This document shows, one piece after another, positions 57,565-64,000 of a stretch of DNA of 64,000 bases. Source of the DNA: Streptomyces sp. NBC_01381 (GTDB lineage: Bacteria > Actinomycetota > Actinomycetes > Streptomycetales > Streptomycetaceae); NCBI RefSeq assembly GCF_026340305.1, contig NZ_JAPEPI010000004.1, forward strand, positions 186,001 through 250,000, written 5' to 3'. The notes beneath the pieces are model-generated. The model was given only the letters and a program-made list of their open reading frames with translations. It was not told the DNA's origin and ran no database searches. The position numbers and the translations under genes are program-made. How positions within the stretch are numbered: the stretch's first letter is position 1; the number at the start of each line of letters is the position of its first letter.

Positions 57565-57582
57565 GGCACGATTCTATCGCTT

Positions 57583-57600
57583 AATGGCTATCTTGCCATT
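57583..57600. promoter_or_regulatory. Palindrome AATGGC-N6-GCCATT between divergent genes
   Basis: A perfect 6-bp inverted repeat with a 6-base spacer, 19 bases upstream of the GlxA-type gene and 34 before the oxidoreductase start. A dimeric regulator such as the GlxA protein could bind it. Position and symmetry only. Confidence 0.55.
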
Positions 57601-57633
57601 GTCCAGGTCAAGCCCTTGCCGCAGGCTGAATCC

Positions 57634-58635
57634 ATGACCAAGAACACCGCTTCTCAGCAGGCACAGCAGGCGCAGCAGGCAGAGCCGACTCAGCCGATCA
57701 TGAAGGCCATCAGCCAGGACGTCCTCGGCGATCCCGACGTACTGAAGGAGATCGAGGTCCCGCGCCCGAAGCCCGGCGTCGGACAGATCCTCGTCGCCGT
57801 GCACGCGGCGGGCGTGAACCCGACCGACTGGAAGCACCGCGGGCTCGGCTACTTCCTGGGCGAGCCGCCGTTCACGCTCGGCTGGGACGTGTCGGGCGTC
57901 GTCGAGGCGGTCGGCATCGGCGTCTCGCTGTTCCAGCCGGGCGACGAGGTCTTCGGGATGCTGCCGTACCCGTACGGAGTCGGCTCGCACGCCGAGTACG
58001 TCACCGGCCCCACCCGCGCCTTCGTGCCGAAGCCCGCCACGCTGAGCCACGTCGAGGCGGGCGCGCTGCCGCTGGTCGCGCTGACCGCCTGGCAGGCCCT
58101 CGTGGACAACGCCCATGTGGAGGCGGGCCAGCGGGTGTTGGTGCATGCGGCGGCCGGCGGTGTGGGCCATGTCGCGGTGCAGATCGCCAAGGCGCGCGGC
58201 GCGTACGTCATCGGCACGGCCTCCGCCGCCAAGCACGAGTTCGTACGGGGCCTGGGCGCCGACGAGGTCATCGACTACCGCACCGCCGACTTCGTCAAGG
58301 AGGCCCGCGACATCGACGTGGTGCTCGACCCGCTGGGCGGCGAGGACCGGCTGCGCTCCCTGGAGGTGCTCCGGCCCGGCGGCATCCTGGTGTCGATCCT
58401 GCCGGGCAACTTCGGTGAAGTGGCCGAGCGCGCCGCCGAGTTGGGGGTGCGGGCCACGGACATGCTGGTGGAGCACGACCAGGCGGGCATGGCGGCGATC
58501 GCGGCACTCGTCGAGTCCGGGCAGCTGCGGGTCCACGTCTCGGACACGTATCCGCTCGCCGATGCGGTCAAGGCCCACGAAGAGGGTGAGACGGGCCGCG
58601 TCACGGGGAAGCTGGTGCTCACGGTCCGCCCGTAG
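57634..58635 (+). CDS. NADPH:quinone oxidoreductase-like MDR protein (zinc-independent)
   Basis: A 333-residue medium-chain dehydrogenase/reductase. The N-terminal GroES-like part has AAGVNPTDWKHRGL and FTLGWDVSGVVEAVG, and the Rossmann part VHAAAGGVGHVAVQIAKARGAYVIGTAS. Zinc-binding cysteines are absent, which puts it in the quinone oxidoreductase (QOR) class that reduces quinones or reactive aldehydes with NADPH. ATG 57634 is preferred over a start 18 bases upstream. A Gln-rich N-terminal stretch (SQQAQQAQQAEPTQ) is not part of the fold. It is probably controlled by the divergent GlxA-type protein and followed by a strong terminator. Confidence 0.9.
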   Translation: MTKNTASQQAQQAQQAEPTQPIMKAISQDVLGDPDVLKEIEVPRPKPGVGQILVAVHAAGVNPTDWKHRGLGYFLGEPPFTLGWDVSGVVEAVGIGVSLFQPGDEVFGMLPYPYGVGSHAEYVTGPTRAFVPKPATLSHVEAGALPLVALTAWQALVDNAHVEAGQRVLVHAAAGGVGHVAVQIAKARGAYVIGTASAAKHEFVRGLGADEVIDYRTADFVKEARDIDVVLDPLGGEDRLRSLEVLRPGGILVSILPGNFGEVAERAAELGVRATDMLVEHDQAGMAAIAALVESGQLRVHVSDTYPLADAVKAHEEGETGRVTGKLVLTVRP

Positions 58636-58669
58636 GTGCCAGCCGGTTGTACCGGCGCGACGGTGACGA

Positions 58670-58707
58670 GGGGAGGGGGCACTGGCGCGCGCCAGTGCCC
58701 CCTCCCC
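58670..58707. terminator. Perfect 19-bp loopless inverted repeat
   Basis: Arms of 19 bp (GGGGAGGGGGCACTGGCGC and its exact complement) meet with no spacer, 35 bases after the oxidoreductase stop. It will form a very stable hairpin and most likely terminates transcription. Confidence 0.8.
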
Positions 58708-58835
58708 GGTCCGACGCCCCGCGCGTTTTCCCGGCCCCGATGCCCCGCACGTCGAAGTCGTTGACGGGGTACCTCTTCGATCGCCAGGTACACGGGCCAT
58801 ACTGGTCGGGCCCCGATCACCCACAGAACGACTCC

Positions 58836-59987
58836 ATGGCCAAGAACAGCAACTCTTCGACCACCGCCCCCGACACCGCGTGGCTGGGGCGCGGGCGCCA
58901 TCTCGGGCCCGAGCCCGAGCAGGACGTCCGGCGCAACCTGATCGCCCTCAAGGCGGCCGGGGTGCTCGACGACTTCCTGGACCTCGACCCCGTCGAGGCG
59001 GCCCGCTCCACGGTCCTGCACCCGCGGGACGAGTCCGCCGACCCCGGTCCGTCGGCTCGCCGCCTCTTCGAGGCCCGCTGGCGCGTGGCCGACGACGTCA
59101 CGGTGCGCGCACAGCTGACCACGTACGACCCCGAAGCCCGCCGCAAGGACGGCGAGGGTGTCACCTGGGTCATCGCCGCCGAGGCGGAGCGTGCGTGGGA
59201 CGCGCGCTGGCCCTCGCCCGCCACCATGTTCTGGCCCGACAGCGACCAGGTCGCCTGGGACCATGACACGGTGCCGGGCCTGCGGCTGCGGACGACGAAC
59301 CACCTGCCGAAGGACGACGACGAGCTGCGCCGCAGGCTGCGGGAGTGCACCCGGCAGAGCTGGTGCATCCACATCGTGGTGCACGAGGCGATGACGCCGG
59401 ACGCGAAGGGGCAGCGGCCCATCGCGGAGTTCCTGCCGCCGAGCCTGCGGCACCGCGTGGTCGAGCACCGGGGCACGCCGGAGCAGGCGCAGATCGCCGA
59501 CTTCGCGATGAAGCGGGAGCTGAGCGTGCGCATGCCGCGCGGCGGCGCCGTCGTGCTGCCCGCGGCTCCGCAGGGCCCGGATTACGACGCGGAGCGTTTC
59601 ACGGTGCGCAGCGTCTTCCTGGACGGCTCGGAACCGACCGAACTCCTCGACAGGATCAAGGAGTTCGCCGTGCTGCCGCGGCCGCTGCCCGCCGAGGCCG
59701 AGCAGGCCCTGACGCGGCTGCGCCGGGGCTGGCACCTGCTCACCCCGGACGAGGAGCTGGTGCACGCCCAGTCCATGGTCGCCAGGTACGCCGAAGAGCT
59801 CGACGCCATGACGAAATCCCGTGACCTGTACCAGGAGGCTGCCGAGACGGCGCACGCCGCGCTGGCCGAGGTGACCGGCGGCGACGGTGTGCCCCGGCCG
59901 TCCGCGCCTGGCCTCGCCAAGGCGGACGGCTCACCGCTGGGCTCCCTCACGAAGGCGTTCGGGCGCTTCCGGGGGTCGAGCAAGTAG
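58836..59987 (+). CDS. Hypothetical protein (383 aa)
   Basis: A 383-residue soluble protein I cannot name. The first 250 residues are mixed alpha/beta (FEARWRVADDVTVRAQLTTYD, VTWVIAAEAERAWDARWPSPATMFWPD, SWCIHIVVHEAMTPDAKG). The C-terminal 90 residues have a helix with heptad-like spacing (ARYAEELDAMTKSRDLYQEAAETAHAAL), probably a coiled coil. No signal peptide, membrane segment or known catalytic motif. ATG 58836 lacks a good ribosome-binding site. It stands alone between two terminated regions, and nothing in its context suggests a role. The codon pattern supports a real gene. Confidence 0.7.
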   Translation: MAKNSNSSTTAPDTAWLGRGRHLGPEPEQDVRRNLIALKAAGVLDDFLDLDPVEAARSTVLHPRDESADPGPSARRLFEARWRVADDVTVRAQLTTYDPEARRKDGEGVTWVIAAEAERAWDARWPSPATMFWPDSDQVAWDHDTVPGLRLRTTNHLPKDDDELRRRLRECTRQSWCIHIVVHEAMTPDAKGQRPIAEFLPPSLRHRVVEHRGTPEQAQIADFAMKRELSVRMPRGGAVVLPAAPQGPDYDAERFTVRSVFLDGSEPTELLDRIKEFAVLPRPLPAEAEQALTRLRRGWHLLTPDEELVHAQSMVARYAEELDAMTKSRDLYQEAAETAHAALAEVTGGDGVPRPSAPGLAKADGSPLGSLTKAFGRFRGSSK

Positions 59988-60045
59988 TTTCCGGGGTTCG
60001 AACAAGTAGTAGGGCGCGCCGCTACCGAGGGCTCCCGCCCGTCAC

Positions 60046-60088
60046 GGCGCGTCCAACCTCAGGGCGCGTCCACCTCACGGCGCGTCCA
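60046..60088. repeat. Three direct repeats of GGCGCGTCCA
   Basis: Copies start at 60046, 60063 and 60079, about 16-17 bases apart, and run into the last codons of the FadR-type gene. They look like a small local duplication at the gene's 3' end rather than a functional array. Confidence 0.7.
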
Positions 60089-60836
60089 GATCCACCTCAA
60101 GGTCGTCCGCCTCTGTCCAGAAGCCCTCGTCCGCGTCCTGGAGACGGGACGCGGCGTGCTTCAGGTGACGGCGCACGGCGGTGCGCGCCGCCCGCGCGTC
60201 GCCGGACTCGACGGCCGCCAGGATCGCGTGGTGCTCGACCCGGACCGCCTCGATGAAGTCGCCCCGCCGCGCCTCGTTGGCCCGTGTGACGCGGATGCCG
60301 CTGCGCAGCACCTCTCCGAGGTACCGCACGGTCGAGACCATCACCGCGTTGCCGGTCGATTCGGCGATCGACTGGTGGAACGCGAGGTCCTCGTCCACGC
60401 CGTCGCCGCCCGCCGCGACCGCCTCGTCGATCGCGGCCAGGGACTGCCGCATCCGGTCGACGTCCTGCGGTGTGGCACGGGTGGCCGCGAGGGAGGCCGC
60501 CTCACCCTCCATGGCGCGGCGGACTTCCACGATCTGCAGCACCTTGGCCTTGGTGTCGGATGCCCCGGCCCCGGTCTCCGCCTCGAGGTCGAGCGGCCGG
60601 GTGCGCCGGGGCATGACGAACACGCCCCGGCCCTGCCGCGGTTCGACCAGGCCCGCGTTCCGCAGCCGCGAAACGGCCTCGCGGATCACGGTGCGGCTGA
60701 CGCCGAGCTGCTTGACCAACTCGACCTCGGTCGGCAGCTTGTCGCCCTCGGCCAGACGTCCGGACTCGATCTCCTCCGCGAGGATCGCGGCGACCCTGTC
60801 CGCGAGCCGTACGGGACCACTCACCTTGGAGAACAT
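60075..60836 (-). CDS. FadR/GntR family transcriptional regulator (FCD domain)
   Basis: A 253-residue regulator. Residues 8-75 are a GntR winged helix (LADRVAAILAEEIESGRLAEGDKLPTEVELVKQLGVSRTVIREAVSRLRNAGLVEPRQGRG), and residues 95-230 an FCD ligand domain whose metal ligands are seen as D and H in VDEDLAFHQSIAES, H in VEHHAILAA and H in VRRHLKHA. ATG 60836 was chosen from the domain start. It directly follows the dehydrogenase gene, 17 bases away, on the same strand, and so probably regulates the tetronate operon in response to an acid sugar. Confidence 0.9.
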   Translation of the reverse strand: MFSKVSGPVRLADRVAAILAEEIESGRLAEGDKLPTEVELVKQLGVSRTVIREAVSRLRNAGLVEPRQGRGVFVMPRRTRPLDLEAETGAGASDTKAKVLQIVEVRRAMEGEAASLAATRATPQDVDRMRQSLAAIDEAVAAGGDGVDEDLAFHQSIAESTGNAVMVSTVRYLGEVLRSGIRVTRANEARRGDFIEAVRVEHHAILAAVESGDARAARTAVRRHLKHAASRLQDADEGFWTEADDLEVDLDAP

Positions 60837-60853
60837 GCTCGTCAGTCTATCCG

Positions 60854-61894
60854 TCAGGCCCCGATCGCCCCTGGCGCGGGCAGCGAACCCGCCGCCACCG
60901 CATCGGGGTGGTCCGCCACGTACGCCCGTACGACCGACTCGAAGTTCTCGTCGGGCGCGAGACCGAGCGCGGTGGCGCGCGCGTTGTCGAAGGCGGCGGG
61001 CCATGAGCCGACGATGGCCTCGACGGCGGGGTCGGGCGTGACCGTCACCAGATCGGCGACGGCGTCTCCGGCCACTCGGCGCAGCGTGGCGAGCATCTCG
61101 GCGACGGTCACCGTGAGCGCCGGCAGGTTGACCGGGAGCCCGCCGTCGAGCTGCCCGGGGCCGTTGCCCCGCTCGGCCTCGGCGATGCGGAGGATGCCGT
61201 CGACCGTGCGCCGCGGAGAGGCCAGCGCGACCCGCAGTTCGGGGCCGACCGGGCAGGTCGCGGGGAGGTCGGAGAGGGGCTCGCGGATGATGCCGGACAG
61301 GAAGCCGGAGGCGGCCGCGTTCGGCTTGCCCGGCCGCACCGACACCGTCATCAGGCGTGCCACACGCCCGTCGACGAAGCCCTTGCGGGTGTATTCGGCG
61401 ACCAGCATCTCGCAGACGCGCTTCTGCGTTCCGTAGCTCGACTGCGGTGTGGGCAGCGTCGATTCGCCGACCACGGGCGGCAGCGGCAGCGCGGGGTCGG
61501 AGCCGTAGACCGCGACGCTGCTGGAGAACACGACCCGGGGCGTCGGCCCGCCGGCCGCGGACTGCGCGCGGGCGGCATCGAGCAGCGCGCGGGTGGTGTC
61601 CAGGTTGGCGCTCATGCCGAGGTCGAAGTCGGCCTCGCACTCGGCCGAGACCGCGGACGCCAGGTGGATCAGGACGTCCACCGGCCGCGCGAAGATCTCG
61701 TCGAGACGCTCGCTCAGGTCGCCCTGTACGACATCGACCAGCGGCTCGGCGGCAAGGGATGACCCGGCAGGGACGAACCGGTCGGCGAGCACCAGGCGGT
61801 CCACGGGCGTGCCGCACAGGGTCCGCCGCTTCAGCAACGCCTCGGCGACCTGCTGCCCCAGGAAGCCGAAGCCACCGGTGATGACGATCCTCAT
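60854..61894 (-). CDS. denD: D-erythronate dehydrogenase-like NAD-dependent epimerase/dehydratase
   Basis: A 346-residue extended SDR. It begins MRIVITGGFGFLGQQVAEALL (GxxGxxG NAD motif), has VVFSSSVAVYG and the catalytic YGTQK, and LMTVSVRPGKPNAAASGFLSGIIREPL in the substrate part. This combination of length, motifs and linkage to an OtnI-like isomerase is characteristic of DenD, which oxidises D-erythronate at C2 to 2-dehydro-D-erythronate. GAGGAGA precedes ATG 61894, which overlaps the OtnI-like gene stop (ATGA). The specificity (erythronate versus threonate) is inferred from the gene neighbourhood. Confidence 0.8.
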   Translation of the reverse strand: MRIVITGGFGFLGQQVAEALLKRRTLCGTPVDRLVLADRFVPAGSSLAAEPLVDVVQGDLSERLDEIFARPVDVLIHLASAVSAECEADFDLGMSANLDTTRALLDAARAQSAAGGPTPRVVFSSSVAVYGSDPALPLPPVVGESTLPTPQSSYGTQKRVCEMLVAEYTRKGFVDGRVARLMTVSVRPGKPNAAASGFLSGIIREPLSDLPATCPVGPELRVALASPRRTVDGILRIAEAERGNGPGQLDGGLPVNLPALTVTVAEMLATLRRVAGDAVADLVTVTPDPAVEAIVGSWPAAFDNARATALGLAPDENFESVVRAYVADHPDAVAAGSLPAPGAIGA

Positions 61895-62730
61895 GCGCGT
61901 TCTCCTCGGTTGTTCTTGAGCCGGCCGTGGCTTTTCAGCTGGCCGTAGTTCTTGAGCCAGCCGAGCCCCTCGCTCGTACCGGAGCGGGGGCGGTATTCGC
62001 AGCCGATCCATCCCTCGAAGCCCAGCTCGTCGACGACGTCGAACAGATACCGGATGTCGAGTTCGCCCTGGTCGGGCTCATGGCGGTCGGGCACGCCCGC
62101 GATCTGCAGATGGGCGACGCGGCCGGTGGGAAGGTCGCGGCGCAGTGTGGTGGTGAGGTCGCCCTCGACGATCTGGCAGTGGTACAGGTCGAGCTGCACC
62201 TTGAGATTCGGGGCGCCCACCTCCTGCACGATCGCGTGTGCCTCGGCCTGCCGGTGCAGGAAGTAGCCCGGCATGTCACGGCCGTTGATCGGCTCGATCA
62301 GTACGTCGATGTCCACTGCGGCGGCCCGCTGCGCCGCCCAGGTGAGGTTGTCCAGGTACGTGGCGCGGTGCTCGGCGAGCTGTGCGGGCGTGGCGTCCGC
62401 AGGCCGGAGACCGGCCATCACGTGCACTTGGCCGCAGCCGAGCGCCACGGCGTATGCGAGCGCCCGGTCGATCCCGGAGCGGAACTCGGCCTCGCGGCCG
62501 GGCAGCGAGGCGATGCCACGTTCCCCGGACTCCCAGTCGCCGGGAGGCGCGTTGAACAGCACCTGGCGCAGGCCGTGCTCGTCGAGCCGTCGGCGCAGTT
62601 CGGTGGGCTCGTGGTCGTACGGGAAGAGGTACTCGATGGCGTCGAAGCCGTCCGCCGACGCCGCGGCGAAGCGGTCGAGGAAGTCGTGCTCGGTGTACAT
62701 CATGGACAGGTTCGCGGCGAACCTCGGCAT
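61891..62730 (-). CDS. otnI: 2-oxo-tetronate isomerase-like (hydroxypyruvate isomerase family)
   Basis: A 279-residue TIM-barrel isomerase. MPRFAANLSMMYTEHDFLDRFAAASADGFDAIEYLFPYDH at the N-terminus, then FNAPPGDWESGERGIA, VLIEPINGRDMPGYFL and VQLDLYHCQIVEGD match the hydroxypyruvate isomerase/OtnI family; the last two carry the catalytic glutamate and metal-binding aspartate and histidine. OtnI interconverts 2-oxo- and 3-oxo-tetronates between the DenD step and phosphorylation by OtnK. The kinase and aldolase genes are not in the window. It sits upstream of denD and downstream of an MFS transporter gene. Confidence 0.82.
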   Translation of the reverse strand: MPRFAANLSMMYTEHDFLDRFAAASADGFDAIEYLFPYDHEPTELRRRLDEHGLRQVLFNAPPGDWESGERGIASLPGREAEFRSGIDRALAYAVALGCGQVHVMAGLRPADATPAQLAEHRATYLDNLTWAAQRAAAVDIDVLIEPINGRDMPGYFLHRQAEAHAIVQEVGAPNLKVQLDLYHCQIVEGDLTTTLRRDLPTGRVAHLQIAGVPDRHEPDQGELDIRYLFDVVDELGFEGWIGCEYRPRSGTSEGLGWLKNYGQLKSHGRLKNNRGERA

Positions 62731-62777
62731 GCTTGCTCCTGTGCTGGGGCCGGGACCGGACCCGGGACCGGACCCGG

Positions 62778-64000
62778 TCATCGGTTGACGACGTCCTTCT
62801 TGGTGGTGAGCACCGCGGCGGCGCCGATGACCAGGCTGAGCGCCAGGACGTACATCGGGATGGAGGTCGATCCTGTGGCGTCCTTGAGCCCGCCGATCAT
62901 GTACGGACTGACGAAGCCGGCCAGGTTGCCCACCGAGTTGATCAGGGCGAGGCCGGCCGCGGCCGCCGTGCCGCCGAGGAACGCGGTGGGCAGCGACCAG
63001 AACAGCGGGGCACAGGTCAGCACACCGGCCGCGGCGAAGGACAGGGCGACCAGGGACAGCACGGTGGAACCGCTCCACCCTGCGGCGAGGGAGAAGCCGA
63101 CCGCGCCCATGAGGCTGGGTATCACCAGGTGCCAGCGGCGCTCGCGGCGCTTGTCCGCGGAGCGTCCGAACAGGTTCATCGCGATCAGTGCGGCCAGGAA
63201 CGGCACGGCGCTGAGCACGCCGATGGTGAAGTTGTCCTCGATGCCGGTCGACTTGACGAAGGTGGGCATCCAGAACGTCAGGGCGTACTGGCCCATCACG
63301 AAGCAGAAGTAGATGAGGCACATCAGCCACACCTTGGGGTCGCGGAAGCCGTCCCAGACCCTGCCGTGCTTCTGGTGCGCGGTGTCCTTGGCGATCGCCG
63401 CCTCGACGATGGCCTTCTCCTCGTCGGAGAGCCACTTGGCGCTGCGCACGTTGTTGTCGAGGTAGAACATCGTGGCGACACCGATGAGGAGCGCGGGGAT
63501 TGCCTCGAGCAGGAACATCCACTGCCAGCCGTCCCAGCCGTTCCGCCCGTCGAAAGTGTCCATGATCCAGCCGGAGAGCGGGTTGCCGAAGATGCCGGCC
63601 ACGGGGATCGCCGACATGAACATCGCGATCACGCGGGCCCGGCGGTGCGACGGGAACCAGTAGGTGCAGTAGAGGATCACACCCGGGTAGAAACCGGCCT
63701 CCGCGGCGCCGAGCAGGAAGCGGAGCACGTAGAACATCGTCTCGCTGGTGACCAGCGAGAACGCAGCCGAGACCAGACCCCAGGTGATCATGATCCGGGC
63801 GATCCAGGTGCGGGCCCCGATGCGCTGCAGCATCAGGTTCGACGGGACCTCGAAGAGGAAGTAGCCGATGAAGAACAGACCGGCGCCGAGACCGTACGCC
63901 GCCTCGCTCAGGCCCAGGTCGTCGGACATCTGCAGCTTCGCGAAGCCGACGTTGACGCGGTCGAGGTAGGAGAAGACGTAACAGAGGATCAAGAAGGGGA
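62778..64000 (-). CDS. MFS transporter (anion:cation symporter family), 5' end outside window
   Basis: The C-terminal 407 residues of a major facilitator transporter; the reading frame continues past base 64000. Near the N-terminus it has LDRVNVGFAKLQMSDDLGLSEAAYGLGAGLFFIGYFLFEVPSNLMLQRIGARTWIARIMITWG, the signature of the ACS family, which imports acidic sugars such as galactonate and tartrate. Ten or eleven hydrophobic segments are visible. It ends with LTTKKDVVNR. Being first in the DenD/OtnI operon, it most likely takes up the tetronate. Confidence 0.9.
   Translation of the reverse strand, partial: PFLILCYVFSYLDRVNVGFAKLQMSDDLGLSEAAYGLGAGLFFIGYFLFEVPSNLMLQRIGARTWIARIMITWGLVSAAFSLVTSETMFYVLRFLLGAAEAGFYPGVILYCTYWFPSHRRARVIAMFMSAIPVAGIFGNPLSGWIMDTFDGRNGWDGWQWMFLLEAIPALLIGVATMFYLDNNVRSAKWLSDEEKAIVEAAIAKDTAHQKHGRVWDGFRDPKVWLMCLIYFCFVMGQYALTFWMPTFVKSTGIEDNFTIGVLSAVPFLAALIAMNLFGRSADKRRERRWHLVIPSLMGAVGFSLAAGWSGSTVLSLVALSFAAAGVLTCAPLFWSLPTAFLGGTAAAAGLALINSVGNLAGFVSPYMIGGLKDATGSTSIPMYVLALSLVIGAAAVLTTKKDVVNR

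Noticed and set aside
60046..60088. CRISPR or operator array of GGCGCGTCCA
   Set aside because: Only three short copies with 6-7 base gaps, overlapping the 3' end of a gene; most likely a local duplication.

Overview
The window looks like chromosome from Streptomyces or a close relative. The DNA is very GC-rich and TTA leucine codons are nearly absent. It carries an NsdA-like developmental regulator, a PAS-PP2C (SpoIIE-type) phosphatase, a LAL-type LuxR regulator and many leaderless or GTG-started genes in translationally coupled operons. There are no tRNAs, rRNAs, CRISPR arrays or intact insertion sequences that I can see.

Left part (1-23.2 kb): a partial DUF318/SO_0444-type permease; a TetR/SDR divergent pair; two alpha/beta hydrolases in tandem; and a sugar locus made of a ROK repressor divergent from a CUT2 ABC transporter (ATPase, two permeases, lipoprotein), a TIM-barrel isomerase/epimerase and a large secreted ThuA/sorbosone-dehydrogenase/PKD/CBM protein, closed by a strong terminator. 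Next come a phosphotransferase-like gene divergent from an NsdA-like regulator, the PAS-PP2C phosphatase, and a four-gene operon of ABC exporter plus two-component system.

Centre (23.5-55 kb): this is the main feature, a complete extracellular-type contractile injection system (eCIS, phage-tail-like). It reads right to left as a run of about 21 tightly spaced or overlapping genes from 54.9 to 27.7 kb: DUF4255 cap protein, accessory protein, sheath, tube, second sheath, second tube, a small protein, LysM protein, gpD-like hub, OB-fold spike, gp25-like protein, two baseplate-J-like proteins, a gpI-like tail protein, three paralogous proteins with an F-x-GQ-x-L...DL module, two unrecognised proteins, an AAA+ ATPase, and a 1117-residue protein with a disordered N-terminus, a tape-measure-like helical middle and a C-terminal nuclease-like toxin domain. 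A 915-residue LAL regulator is encoded convergently, 2 bp from the toxin stop codon. Three of the eCIS genes (the first, the ATPase and the toxin) each carry one TTA codon, which suggests control by the bldA tRNA. Remnants of IS5- and IS110-type transposases bracket the LAL/eCIS block.

Right part (55-64 kb): degenerate mobile DNA; a GlxA/AraC-type regulator divergent from a zinc-independent quinone oxidoreductase; a hypothetical protein; and a D-erythronate/tetronate catabolic operon (FadR-type regulator, DenD-like dehydrogenase, OtnI-like isomerase, MFS transporter running off the window).

Starts were chosen by eye from ribosome-binding sites, overlap with the upstream stop and domain boundaries. 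Family assignments rest on motifs and context read from the translated sequence, not on database searches.
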